From assembly GCA_035412805.1 (NCBI GenBank), contig DAONVO010000001.1, positions 27,954 to 91,953 on the forward strand: a stretch of DNA of 64,000 nt, given 5' to 3'. Positions 53,152-62,155 of the stretch are shown one piece after another (the first letter of the stretch is position 1; each line of letters starts with the position of its first letter). This DNA comes from DTU018 sp029550685 (lineage in GTDB: Bacteria > Bacillota > Syntrophomonadia > Syntrophomonadales > Syntrophomonadaceae). The notes under the pieces are model-generated. The model made no database searches. It had not been told where the DNA came from and saw only the letters and a program-made list of their open reading frames with translations. The translations under genes and the position numbers were made by a program.

Positions 53152-54141
53152 ATGCTGGGGAAGTTATATCGCCAACAGATTCTGCTTAAGCAGGGTGATA
53201 TTTTTGTTCTCAGAACTACCATGCCATTTCCTCTGCGGGAAAGTAATGTCTATATTGCCGAATCAGATGCAGGCTGGGTGGTAATCGATACCGGCGTGAA
53301 CGTCCAGGAAAACCAGCAGCGTTGGACCCAGGCCTTAAAAGAGATTGGTATATCTTTTCGCCATATTAGTAAAATCTACATTACCCACTATCACCATGAC
53401 CATATGGGGCTGGCCGGTTGGCTGCAACAACAAAGCCAAGCTCCAGTTTACATTTCGGAATGGGATCTAGAAACTTTTCACACCTACATCTTTGGCAATA
53501 ACTATTATGAAGCTGTAAAAGAGTTATGCCTGCAGGCAGGATGGACTCATGAATTGATTAAAGCTTTAGCTGAGGATATTCTGAGCATTGATATCCTGAT
53601 GCAGCCTTATCCTCAACTTACTCCGCTGGCAGAAGGTACTGAGCTTAACCTGGCAGGGGACCGCTACCGAACTTATCTAATTCCAGGTCACTCAGACGGA
53701 CATGTAGTATTTGTAAGTGCTGATCATGGCTGGCTGCTAGGGGGGGATAATCTAATTAAGCATACTATTCTCCATCTCACTGACTGGCCTCACACCCGTT
53801 TAATTAATCCATTGATAGAGCATATGCAAGCCCTGCAGAAACTGACCATGAAAATCAGCTTGGTTCTGCCCGGCCACGGAATGAGTTTCTCAGATGCAAC
53901 TGAAAAAATTCGTTTAATTGAACAGCACCATGAAAAAAGAAAAAGCCAGGTACTCCTGGGCTTAAAAGAACCTACTCCCGCCTGGGATCTGGCTGTGCAG
54001 CTATTTCGTGATAATCCCTATATTCATATCAAACGGTTAATCCTGGCTGAAACGTTGGCCTATCTTAACGCTCTCGCCAGTCAGCAGCAGGTGGAAATAG
54101 ATAAACGGAACGGAGTAAATTATTACAAACGAGTTTTATAA
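53152..54141 (+). CDS. MBL-fold metal-dependent hydrolase
   Basis: A glyoxalase-II-like metallo-beta-lactamase domain with metal motif THYHHDHMG (about 82-90), later PGHSDGH, and DNLI near 200, all intact. A C-terminal winged-helix-like extension (about 260-329) is common in this group. 329 aa, no signal peptide. Substrate unknown. GGAGG precedes the ATG. It converges on yggU with a 6-nt overlap. Confidence 0.85.
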   Translation: MLGKLYRQQILLKQGDIFVLRTTMPFPLRESNVYIAESDAGWVVIDTGVNVQENQQRWTQALKEIGISFRHISKIYITHYHHDHMGLAGWLQQQSQAPVYISEWDLETFHTYIFGNNYYEAVKELCLQAGWTHELIKALAEDILSIDILMQPYPQLTPLAEGTELNLAGDRYRTYLIPGHSDGHVVFVSADHGWLLGGDNLIKHTILHLTDWPHTRLINPLIEHMQALQKLTMKISLVLPGHGMSFSDATEKIRLIEQHHEKRKSQVLLGLKEPTPAWDLAVQLFRDNPYIHIKRLILAETLAYLNALASQQQVEIDKRNGVNYYKRVL

Positions 54142-54426
54142 GGATTCCAGGCGGCTGCGCAGCCATTCTTCACTTACCCCGCGAATTTCAATTAATTTGC
54201 GTTTGTTACTTTCACCGCGCAAGATTACAATATCCTGCCGGGACACTTGCAACCAATTTGCCAGGAATTTTATTAAAGCTTGGTTAGCTTCCCCATCAAC
54301 CGGCGGAGCAGTTATCTTAAGCTTAAGACAGCCTTCAACTTCTCCGCAAACCTGGTTCTTGGCGGAACGGGGCTGAACTACTATCTCCAGGCGCACCCCA
54401 CCTGGAACTGGTTTAAGATTAATCAT
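54136..54426 (-). CDS. yggU: YggU family protein (DUF167)
   Basis: A 96-aa small protein with the family core VQPRSAKNQVCG and ITAPPVDGEANQALIKFLA. Function is not established. It overlaps the end of divIVA by 8 nt, which points to coupled translation. The grouping with yggS, sepF, yggT and divIVA is widespread. Confidence 0.9.
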   Translation of the reverse strand: MINLKPVPGGVRLEIVVQPRSAKNQVCGEVEGCLKLKITAPPVDGEANQALIKFLANWLQVSRQDIVILRGESNKRKLIEIRGVSEEWLRSRLESL

Positions 54427-54925
54427 GCTGATCCTGGCTAACAGTTGCTGTTTCCAATCGCTCCATTATCTCTTTTAGGTCCCGTCCATAGAAAAAGTTT
54501 GATAACTCCTCGATTTTGCGCTGATTTTTTTCCAGCATTTCCATCTGTCCGCTAATCTGAGCTTTAAGTTCAGTGTTGAATAGATTCATGCGTTTTATTA
54601 TTTCCTGATAGACCATTAAAATATCGGAAATCCTGCGTTTGGATTCTTCTAACATCAACTGAGCTTCTTTTCGGGCCGTGGCTTTAAGATCTTCGGCAGT
54701 TTGCTGAGCCAGTATAAGGCTGCTGTTCATGGTCTCTTCCATACGATGATAACGAGATAGCTCATGCTCCAGCCGCTGAATCGTTTCTTTGGATTTTGCG
54801 TATTCGCTGTATATAGTTTCATAATCCTGAGCAATGCGTACTAAAAAATTTCGTACTTCATCCTCATTGTATCCCCGTACGGCTTTGCGAAATTGTTGGT
54901 TGCGAATTTCCATAGCAGTGATCAT
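54419..54925 (-). CDS. divIVA: DivIVA domain protein
   Basis: A coiled-coil protein that senses curved membrane and marks poles and septa. The N-terminal FRKAVRGYNEDEVRNFL lipid-binding motif is at 13-29, followed by long coiled coils to about 145. 168 aa. AAAGGAGGGG lies 7 nt before the ATG. In spore formers DivIVA also anchors the chromosome at the pole. Confidence 0.92.
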   Translation of the reverse strand: MITAMEIRNQQFRKAVRGYNEDEVRNFLVRIAQDYETIYSEYAKSKETIQRLEHELSRYHRMEETMNSSLILAQQTAEDLKATARKEAQLMLEESKRRISDILMVYQEIIKRMNLFNTELKAQISGQMEMLEKNQRKIEELSNFFYGRDLKEIMERLETATVSQDQHD

Positions 54926-54949
54926 GTACGTGCCCCTCCTTTCCCATAA

Positions 54950-56854
54950 TTACAAGGAATTTCTACCGGCAAACCATCCTGAGGTAATACCTGTAGGGTA
55001 CAGGCTCAACAAACGCTCGTAAGGCTCTTTATGCCATTGCCCGTGGGCTAATTGATTCAATCCCTCCTGATATAGATTTACCACTGCGTCTAATTCATGG
55101 ACAGACATGTATTGACCTTCAATACGCAGGCCATTGATTTGGGCTTTCGTTAATATCGGTAAAAAATTATATAAACTTAATGGTTGGGGCAGAAAAACAT
55201 GATTGCGGCACCGATCATCACCGCGAATTTCATAATACTGGCCCAACTCGTCACGTAAAAAAGCAGCATCCTTGCGGCAATGAACTGAACAGGGACGTGT
55301 TTTTTCTCCGGCAGCAGCTTTTATTAGACAGAAATCGGTTATTAATGCACACTGGGGTCCATGAACAATCAAATCTACCACCATATCAGAGTCCAATAAG
55401 GCTAAAATATCCCCAAAGCTGGCCTCCAGAGAAACTGTAAAACGAATCAGACCTTGATCCCCCATTAACTGTCCAGCCCGAGTATTGCTTATATTTAATC
55501 CCGGCCCTCCATAAATAGTATAGCCTCGTTCACCGGCTTCCTTAAAGGTACCTAGGTCATTAACCATTATCGCCTGCCAGGCGTAACCATCCAATCGATC
55601 CAGATAGGATTGTATTTTATGCATATCGTTCTGGGTCACAATTCTCGGGGTCTCCACTACAAAATTCATTCCCTGTTCCTGGCAGTATTCCATGGCTGTA
55701 ACTAACTCCGGCCAGGTCCAGCCCCGGTCACCCGGCTGTATTTTCTCTAATCCCAGTATAAAATAGCCGACCGGTTGATGTGCTAATTGCTGCAATCCTT
55801 CCATATCACCCACTTTTACCACTAATTCTGGTACTGTCTGAGGTGCCATAGTCTGAGGAACAAAATCTTGCGAGCCAAGAGTTACTACCCTTACCGGAGC
55901 AGTAGGGAATTTGGGTTCCCGGCTGCCATCAACTCCGATAGAATTCAATTCAATCGGCCCGAATAATTTAGCACTTGTAAAATCGCGGATGCGGTTCTCC
56001 TGAAGCGCCTGCATATCCTGGGTATCAGACTGATAATGATCCGGGTCCTCTATAAGCCGGTCCAAAGCTCGTCGATATGTCCCTACCAGGAAAGCCAGGT
56101 ATTCCGCATCCCGCATGCGTCCTTCAATTTTAAAGGACTCAACTCCCGCCTGGATCAGTTCCTGCAAATACGGATACAGGCACAAGTCACTATGGGCTAG
56201 ATAATATCCGGTAGGCAAAGATTTAGAGCCTAATTCTAACTGGTATTTCCAGCGACAGGGTTTGCGACAGCGTCCACGATTACCGCTTTCTCCGGCTATT
56301 AAACTACTGAACAAACACTGACCCGTATGGGAAATACACATGTCGCCATGAACGAAAAACTCCAAACCCAGGCTGGTACTTTGATGAATGGCTTCAATTT
56401 CATTCAAGGTCAGATTCTTTGACAGAATAACCCGGCTAAAACCCAGGGATTCCAAAAAATCCACTGCGCTGGCAGTGCTGATATTCATCTGAACACTGGC
56501 ATGCATAGGGACAGTCAAACCCAGTTCCTGATGAATAGCTGCCGTGGCCAGATCCTGAATGATTAAACCATCAACCTTGATCTCCTGTAAATAGAACAGG
56601 TAATCCTTCAACTCAGCCAGTTCATCTTCATAATATAGGTTGTTAACGGTTACATACAGGCGTTTGCCCTGTTCATGAAGATAATCGGTTGCTTGTCTCA
56701 ATTCCCAGTCAGAAAAATTAAAATCCGGACGAAGCATTCGCATATTGAACCGCTTGCCGCCGGCATAAACTGCATCCGCCCCTGCTTGAGCAACAGTTTT
56801 AAGCACATCCCATTTTCCCGCAGGAGCCAGCAGTTCTAAATTGGTATTTATCAT
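54950..56854 (-). CDS. U32 family peptidase-like protein
   Basis: A 634-aa protein of the U32 group (collagenase-like; many relatives act in tRNA or quinone hydroxylation). The start LELLAPAGKWDVLKTVAQAG is typical. The signature ESFKIEGRMR and the Cys cluster C-x-C around GRCRKPCRWKYQ near 210-220 suggest an iron-sulfur site. A C-terminal repeat-like part follows. ATG 56854 was chosen over an extension that overlaps yggT. It takes the place where Bacillus has ylmH. The true substrate is unknown. Confidence 0.82.
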   Translation of the reverse strand: MINTNLELLAPAGKWDVLKTVAQAGADAVYAGGKRFNMRMLRPDFNFSDWELRQATDYLHEQGKRLYVTVNNLYYEDELAELKDYLFYLQEIKVDGLIIQDLATAAIHQELGLTVPMHASVQMNISTASAVDFLESLGFSRVILSKNLTLNEIEAIHQSTSLGLEFFVHGDMCISHTGQCLFSSLIAGESGNRGRCRKPCRWKYQLELGSKSLPTGYYLAHSDLCLYPYLQELIQAGVESFKIEGRMRDAEYLAFLVGTYRRALDRLIEDPDHYQSDTQDMQALQENRIRDFTSAKLFGPIELNSIGVDGSREPKFPTAPVRVVTLGSQDFVPQTMAPQTVPELVVKVGDMEGLQQLAHQPVGYFILGLEKIQPGDRGWTWPELVTAMEYCQEQGMNFVVETPRIVTQNDMHKIQSYLDRLDGYAWQAIMVNDLGTFKEAGERGYTIYGGPGLNISNTRAGQLMGDQGLIRFTVSLEASFGDILALLDSDMVVDLIVHGPQCALITDFCLIKAAAGEKTRPCSVHCRKDAAFLRDELGQYYEIRGDDRCRNHVFLPQPLSLYNFLPILTKAQINGLRIEGQYMSVHELDAVVNLYQEGLNQLAHGQWHKEPYERLLSLYPTGITSGWFAGRNSL

Positions 56855-56870
56855 TATTGATTGGACCCCT

Positions 56871-57131
56871 TTAATAAATGTAATACAGCAGCTGAATAAC
56901 AATACGCTGAATTAAAGTTACAACCAGAACAGCCAAAAAAGGCGAAAAATCTATAGGCCCGGCTGTAGGGAGCAAACGACGAAAAGGACTCATTACAGGT
57001 TCGGTTATATCGTATATAAATTTAATGATAGGCTGATAAGGATTGTGGGGAATAAATGAAAGAATACAGCGCCCTACGATCAACCATATCAGAACATTGA
57101 AGGCAGTATTAACAACCTGTATAACAAACAT
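56871..57131 (-). CDS. yggT: YggT family membrane protein
   Basis: Two hydrophobic segments flank IGRC-like and PHNPYQPIIKFIYDITEP sequence, the family core. 86 aa. Linked to division and membrane organisation by context (ylmG in Bacillus). It lies between proC and the U32 gene. Confidence 0.9.
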   Translation of the reverse strand: MFVIQVVNTAFNVLIWLIVGRCILSFIPHNPYQPIIKFIYDITEPVMSPFRRLLPTAGPIDFSPFLAVLVVTLIQRIVIQLLYYIY

Positions 57132-57153
57132 ATTCGACTAACTTCCTCCCTGT

Positions 57154-57954
57154 TTATTTCTGACCTAATTGGATAGAGCGCTGATAAGCTTTTTCAATAG
57201 CATTAAAAAATGCACTGCGCAGTCCCTGCTCTTCTAACTGTTTAACCGCAGCAATAGTAGTACCTCCTGGTGAGGATACCTGATTCCTAAGCTCAGCAGG
57301 ATGCTGGCCGGTTTTCTCCAGCATGGCAATACTACCGCTAATCGTGGCAAGTACCAGTTCTCTGGCCACCTTCCAGTCCAGGCCAATCTGGACACCGGCT
57401 TCAATCATAGCCTCAACCACCATCATAACATAAGCTGGTCCAGACCCGGATACCGCAGTTACGGCATCCATTTTCTCCTCTTCAACCCTTACCGTCTTAC
57501 CTAGACCTGATAACAAGTTCTCTACCAGGCGAAGATCCTTTTCTTCTGTTCCTTCAGCAGCTGTAACAGCCACTATGCCTGCTCCTACCAAGGCTGGCAA
57601 ATTGGGCATTATCCGAACCAGTTTCAGTCCTGCAGGTAAATAGCTCAGTATTACGCCGGTCCTGACACCAGCAGCCACTGAAACCAGAATTTTTCCAGGC
57701 TTCCAGGCAGCGGCAGTATGATTAAGGACATCACTGACCTGATGAGGTTTGACCGCCAATATCACCAGGTCTGACTGGCTAACCAAATCTATTTGGTCAC
57801 AGTTGGTGGCTTGAAAAAGATCCACGAAAGTAAGAGCTTGACGGTCATCAATATCATTAACAAGCAGATCTGAATATGGGCAGGTATTTTGTTTCTGGAT
57901 ACCGGTCAATATGGCTTGGGCCATTTTACCGCAACCGATTACTCCTAAAATCAT
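57154..57954 (-). CDS. proC: Pyrroline-5-carboxylate reductase
   Basis: It reduces pyrroline-5-carboxylate to proline with NAD(P)H. The Rossmann start is ILGVIGCGKMAQAIL, and the C-terminal signature VSSPGGTTIAAV is intact. 266 aa, standard. It begins directly at the end of sepF and precedes yggT, an arrangement common in Clostridia. Confidence 0.94.
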   Translation of the reverse strand: MILGVIGCGKMAQAILTGIQKQNTCPYSDLLVNDIDDRQALTFVDLFQATNCDQIDLVSQSDLVILAVKPHQVSDVLNHTAAAWKPGKILVSVAAGVRTGVILSYLPAGLKLVRIMPNLPALVGAGIVAVTAAEGTEEKDLRLVENLLSGLGKTVRVEEEKMDAVTAVSGSGPAYVMMVVEAMIEAGVQIGLDWKVARELVLATISGSIAMLEKTGQHPAELRNQVSSPGGTTIAAVKQLEEQGLRSAFFNAIEKAYQRSIQLGQK

Positions 57955-58380
57955 CTAGCGGTCTACTCCTGTATTATTTAACCAATTAGGTCTTCTTACC
58001 ATGGACCGGTGATCTTTGGCAATTTCCACATTACTGGGTGCAAACAGGAAAATATGCCTTCCCAGTTGCTGGCTGTTACCATCCAGTGCATAGGTGGTGC
58101 CGCTGATAAAATCAATAATACGCTGGGATATTTCCGGTGGTGTCGATTCCAGATTCATTATTACCTGCTTACGGTTTTTTAAATGATCAGCCAGGATCTG
58201 TACCTCATCAAAGCTTTCCGGTTCACAGACTACCACTTTCATGGTTTTATTGGTATGAATGCTCACAATATTGGCAGCGTTTCTAGTTTCTTGAGTATTT
58301 TGAGGAATTTCCAGCAATTCTTCCCGTACTTCCTCATGTTCAATACCCAGCCATGACCAAAACTTGTCACCAAAACCCAT
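57955..58380 (-). CDS. sepF: Cell division protein SepF
   Basis: A septum protein that links FtsZ to the membrane. An N-terminal amphipathic start (MGFGDKFWSWLGI) precedes the SepF domain (about 50-130) with a KNRKQVIMNLE strand and FISGTTYALDG. 141 aa. In the ylmE-sepF-ylmG block as in Bacillus. Confidence 0.92.
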   Translation of the reverse strand: MGFGDKFWSWLGIEHEEVREELLEIPQNTQETRNAANIVSIHTNKTMKVVVCEPESFDEVQILADHLKNRKQVIMNLESTPPEISQRIIDFISGTTYALDGNSQQLGRHIFLFAPSNVEIAKDHRSMVRRPNWLNNTGVDR

Positions 58381-58406
58381 TTATCCTGCCTCCTCATCTC
58401 ATATTC

Positions 58407-59093
58407 TCAGCTATTATTTTGAAAAAGGGAGGAACCTATTCTAACCAGGTCAGCTCCTTCCTGTATAGCCACCTCGAAATCCTGGGACATGCCCATGGAC
58501 AAATGACGTAGGGAAACATTAGGTATATCATACTGCTGCAGCTGTTTCCGCATCTGGGCCAATTCCCTGAAAATCGGGCGTGAATGCTCGGGGTCATCAC
58601 TGAGTGGTGCCATAGTCATCAGTCCCATTATTTTGATGCGGGGTAACTGATCAATAGACTGCAGAAAAGGTAATACTTCATCCGGATGCACACCGGCTTT
58701 TTGCTCTTCACCGGCTATATTCACCTGTAATAAAACCGGTATAGTTATATCCAGGATATCAGCTCTTTTCTGCAAAGCTTCAGCAAGATTCCATCTATCC
58801 AGTGAATGAATAAGATAGGCTTTATCCACCACCTCTTTAACTTTATTAGTCTGCAGTCGTCCAATCATATGCCAGCGTACATCAGGCACAACTGCTCTTT
58901 TATGTACCAGCTCGCTAACCCGGTTCTCTCCAAAATCGGTAACTCCGAGTTTAACAGCTGCTTGCACAGCTTCCACTCCTACCGTTTTGCTGACTGCCAC
59001 TAGGGTAACACTGCTAACATCCCTTCCTACACTGGCACAGGCGATAGAAATTCTTTGTCTAATACGGTTGAGGTTAATTTCGAGACTGTGCAT
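58407..59093 (-). CDS. yggS: PLP homeostasis protein (YggS/PLPBP)
   Basis: A PLP-binding TIM-barrel protein without known catalytic activity that balances vitamin B6 and amino acids. The PLP lysine lies in LVAVSKTVGV (K36 region), and the phosphate-binding FEVAIQEGADLVRIGSSLF is at the end. 228 aa. It precedes sepF as ylmE does in Bacillus. Confidence 0.93.
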   Translation of the reverse strand: MHSLEINLNRIRQRISIACASVGRDVSSVTLVAVSKTVGVEAVQAAVKLGVTDFGENRVSELVHKRAVVPDVRWHMIGRLQTNKVKEVVDKAYLIHSLDRWNLAEALQKRADILDITIPVLLQVNIAGEEQKAGVHPDEVLPFLQSIDQLPRIKIMGLMTMAPLSDDPEHSRPIFRELAQMRKQLQQYDIPNVSLRHLSMGMSQDFEVAIQEGADLVRIGSSLFQNNS

Positions 59094-59179
59094 ATTATCG
59101 GTCCTCTGTTTTGGTGTTTAACTTATCTGAAATTATATAAATTCTGTATTCGCGCCGAATTTCCCTTTTTTTCAACGGG

Positions 59180-60223
59180 TTAAACCGCCAAAAAACTGGC
59201 CCCAAAGGTTGATCCTCGTCCCACTTCGCTATCAACAAATACTTCTCCACCGTGGGACTCCACAATATGTTTGACAATAGCTAAACCCAAACCGGTCCCT
59301 CCGTGATTGCGCGAACGAGCCTTGTCCACTCGATAAAAACGTTCAAATACTCGAGGAATGCTTTCCCGGGGTATACCCACCCCCGTATCGGTAAAGGAGA
59401 TGATTATTCGACTGTCACGACGCCGGCAGCGAATAATAATTTTTCCATGGGGAGGGGTGTATTTTATGGCATTATCCAAAAGATTTATTAGAACTTGTCC
59501 CAGCAAATCCTCATCAGCGTGTATACGGGGCAGGTTTTGCGGGTAGATAAACTCTACATGCAGATCTTTATCACTTATCTGCGGCCCCATAATATTCATA
59601 ATGGTCCTCATTGAACGTACCAAACAAACTGGCTGTAAATGAAGGGTTCTTTCTTTGGATTCAATAGAGGATAGACTGAGCATATCGTCAATCAAACGTG
59701 TCAAGCGATCGGTTTCAGCTTCAATGATGGATAAAAACCGCCTGCAGGTATCGCTGTTTTCCATGGCGCCATCCAAAAGTGTCTCTACAAAGCCCTTAAT
59801 AGATGTTAATGGGGTTCTAAGTTCATGAGACACATTAGCTACAAATTCAGAGCGCATTTGGTCAAAATTACGAGCATCAGTAACATCATGAAATACTGCT
59901 ACTGCAGCTTCCACTTTATCATCTGGATCTTTAATAGGTACCACATGGACACGGTATATCTGCGTAGATGGTTTAATAGTGGTTTCAATAAATACTTCCT
60001 TACCGGTGTCTAACACCCGACAAATCATACCGCTGATTTCCCGGTAGCAGTTAATTTCATCTAACTGCTTGCCTTCCAGGCCTCCCTCCCTAACCAAAAA
60101 CAAATTCTCAGCGGCCTTGTTAGCCAAACTTATACGAGCCTGGGTATCCACCACCAGAACCGCATCTACCATGCTGGCTAATATCCCCTGTATACGCCGC
60201 TGTTCCTGCTGCAATCTTAACAT
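59180..60223 (-). CDS. PhoR-like sensor histidine kinase lacking membrane segments
   Basis: The protein goes directly from a short helix (1-20) to a PAS domain (about 15-115), then HisKA (FVANVSHELRTPLTSIKGF) and HATPase (LINLLDNAIKY, GTGLGLAIVKH). No transmembrane or extracellular part exists, and the upstream gap of 13 nt to the response regulator leaves no room. PhoR kinases normally have one or two membrane helices. About 347 aa from M3, which has AAAGGGG at 8 nt. It is likely a cytosolic sensor working with the regulator at 60237-60953. Confidence 0.9.
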   Translation of the reverse strand: MLRLQQEQRRIQGILASMVDAVLVVDTQARISLANKAAENLFLVREGGLEGKQLDEINCYREISGMICRVLDTGKEVFIETTIKPSTQIYRVHVVPIKDPDDKVEAAVAVFHDVTDARNFDQMRSEFVANVSHELRTPLTSIKGFVETLLDGAMENSDTCRRFLSIIEAETDRLTRLIDDMLSLSSIESKERTLHLQPVCLVRSMRTIMNIMGPQISDKDLHVEFIYPQNLPRIHADEDLLGQVLINLLDNAIKYTPPHGKIIIRCRRRDSRIIISFTDTGVGIPRESIPRVFERFYRVDKARSRNHGGTGLGLAIVKHIVESHGGEVFVDSEVGRGSTFGASFLAV

Positions 60224-60236
60224 ACCCATTTCCCCT

Positions 60237-60953
60237 TTATTTGACTCGGCCTTCTACAAAGCGATATCCTACTCCGCGCACCGTCTCAATATAGTCTGGA
60301 TAATTGGAGTCGTCACCCAGTTTTTGACGCAGGTGGCGGATGTGAACATCAACGGTACGGGTATCACCTGAATACTCGTAGCCCCACACCTTTTCCAGCA
60401 GAGCCTCCCGGGTAAATACTTTACCCTGATGGGACACCATCAAACTCAGCAGTTCGAATTCTTTAGGGGTTAGTTCCAACTTGTCCTCTCCCAAAAAAGC
60501 CTCATATTTCTCAGGAACAACAATAAGATCTTTGATTACATAGACCTTTTCCCCTACAGCTTTTTCGGCTTCCAGAATCTTCAAAGCCCGCAGCCGGGCT
60601 TTCACCCGCGCTACCATTTCCCGGGGACTAAAAGGTTTTTTGATATAATCATCGGCTCCCATTTCCAACCCAAGAACAGTATCAATTTCGTCACCTTTGG
60701 CGGTCAACATTATAATGGGTATGGAATTGGTGTCCGGGCTTTGCTTTAAAATACGACATACCTCTAATCCGTCCACATGGGGCAGCATGATGTCCAGTAG
60801 AATCAGGTCGGGATGTTCTGCCCGGACCATGTCCAAGGCACTTTTGCCGTCACTGGCAACTATTACCTGATAACCTTCCTTTTCCAGGTTAAACTTTACC
60901 AGTTCAACTATATAAGCTTCATCATCAACTACCAAGATTTTATGGTTCTTCAT
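60237..60953 (-). CDS. PhoB/OmpR-family response regulator
   Basis: The receiver has the DD pair (VVDDEA), phosphoacceptor Asp in LILLDIMLPHVDG and Lys in YIKKPFSPRE. The C-terminal winged helix includes RTVDVHIRHLRQKLGDD. 238 aa from ATG 60953. Closest in pattern to PhoB/PhoP/RegX3 types. It overlaps the end of pgeF by 14 nt and precedes the kinase gene. The signal is unknown; phosphate is a guess from resemblance only. Confidence 0.9.
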   Translation of the reverse strand: MKNHKILVVDDEAYIVELVKFNLEKEGYQVIVASDGKSALDMVRAEHPDLILLDIMLPHVDGLEVCRILKQSPDTNSIPIIMLTAKGDEIDTVLGLEMGADDYIKKPFSPREMVARVKARLRALKILEAEKAVGEKVYVIKDLIVVPEKYEAFLGEDKLELTPKEFELLSLMVSHQGKVFTREALLEKVWGYEYSGDTRTVDVHIRHLRQKLGDDSNYPDYIETVRGVGYRFVEGRVK

Positions 60954-61776
60954 TACTCTTACCACCAGCAAGGATAATCAGAGCTGCCATGCGACCAGTT
61001 ATCCCTTGCTCCTTTCGAAAGGAATAGAAATAATCCGTATGGCAGGATGTGCACCAAGAGGAGACAATTATCTGACTTTCTGGAACCCCAAAATTAATGA
61101 CACACCTGCGGATGGTTTCCTTTAAATCCCACCGAATTCGCTTTTGCTTACTTATGATTATATCATCATCGGCTGCGAATGCAGATAACACTTTATCAGC
61201 CAGGTCAGCTTGTATCTCGAAGCAGCAAGAGCTAATCCCAGGTCCAATATAAACCATAATATCAGCAGGCTGACAGTTAAATTGACTACTCATAACCTCC
61301 AGTGTTTTAGTAGTGATTAACCCCATGGTACCCTTCCAGCCGCTATGGCACAATGCTGCCACCTTGCGTACCGGATCAAAAAGGAATACCGGAATACAAT
61401 CAGCATAGAAGGTAGCCAGTACCAAGCCAGGTGTAGCGGTAACTAATCCGTCGGTACTAGGCAGAGCATCTTCGTAATGCTGAGAACCACGCCCCGCATA
61501 ACTGCTGTCAACAACTGCCACCTGATTGCTGTGCACCTGCTGGCAGCACACCATGTGCGACAAATCCGTTCCCATTAACTGCAAAACCTTCTTACGGTTG
61601 GCCAGTACTGCCTCGGGATAATCTCCTACATGTAACGCCATATTCAAACTCATATAAGCCCCTTGACTATGTCCGGTATGACGGGACGTGAATATAATCC
61701 GAGCCCCTTTTTCTTCCCAGGTGGGCAGGGTTAAATAGGTTATGTCATTTTGGAATTGCCATATCTCCTGACTCAT
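60940..61776 (-). CDS. pgeF: Peptidoglycan editing factor PgeF (YfiH/YlmD, laccase-fold)
   Basis: A polyphenol-oxidase-fold protein; relatives correct misincorporated residues in peptidoglycan precursors or act on purine nucleosides. Metal-site motifs CCQQVHSNQVAVVD and CHSGWKGTMG are intact. I chose ATG 61776 (MSQEIW) with AAGGGTGG 9 nt upstream, over a longer frame to 61851 that would overlap the divergent gene. 278 aa. It is ylmD in the Bacillus order. Confidence 0.9.
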   Translation of the reverse strand: MSQEIWQFQNDITYLTLPTWEEKGARIIFTSRHTGHSQGAYMSLNMALHVGDYPEAVLANRKKVLQLMGTDLSHMVCCQQVHSNQVAVVDSSYAGRGSQHYEDALPSTDGLVTATPGLVLATFYADCIPVFLFDPVRKVAALCHSGWKGTMGLITTKTLEVMSSQFNCQPADIMVYIGPGISSCCFEIQADLADKVLSAFAADDDIIISKQKRIRWDLKETIRRCVINFGVPESQIIVSSWCTSCHTDYFYSFRKEQGITGRMAALIILAGGKSNEEP

Positions 61777-61827
61777 TTGTGAAAACCACCCTTTTCGCAT
61801 AAAATAGTTATATAGAGGTGATAAAGG

Positions 61828-62124
61828 GTGAACTGTCCCCAATGTGAACAAATGATAGAAGGCCCTGATGCAGTATGTAAATACTGCGGGTATGATTTAA
61901 GCTCATCTACCTGGGTACTCCTGACTAGTGTGTATCCACCTAATGATTTAATTATTGAAAGCTTGCTAAACTCCTACGGAATACCATACAAAATACTGCG
62001 GCGTGAAGTTTCCCAAATGCCGGTAACGGTAGGGCCCATGGCGGAAGTCAGAGTAATGGTCCCCCAGCAGGTTCTTGACCAAGCCAAAGCCCTTCTCCAA
62101 GAACTGGATGATCAGTCTGAATGA
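61828..62124 (+). CDS. Zinc-ribbon/DUF2007-like small protein
   Basis: A 98-aa protein. The N-terminal ribbon has CPQC and CKYC (C3, C6, C17, C20). A DUF2007-type putative signalling domain follows, with the pattern ESLLNSYGIPYKIL and EVRVMVPQQVLDQAKALL. GTG start at 61828, with AGAGGTG 7 nt upstream. It is divergent from pgeF and followed by the HTH gene, 31 nt on. Function unknown. Confidence 0.75.
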   Translation: MNCPQCEQMIEGPDAVCKYCGYDLSSSTWVLLTSVYPPNDLIIESLLNSYGIPYKILRREVSQMPVTVGPMAEVRVMVPQQVLDQAKALLQELDDQSE

Positions 62125-62155
62125 CAGCTTAAAACAGGATTAGGTGATATAATTC

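Noticed and set aside
59095..59277. A 60-codon minus-strand frame between yggS and the PhoR-like gene
   Set aside because: It largely overlaps the 3' end of the kinase gene in another frame and shows no family pattern.
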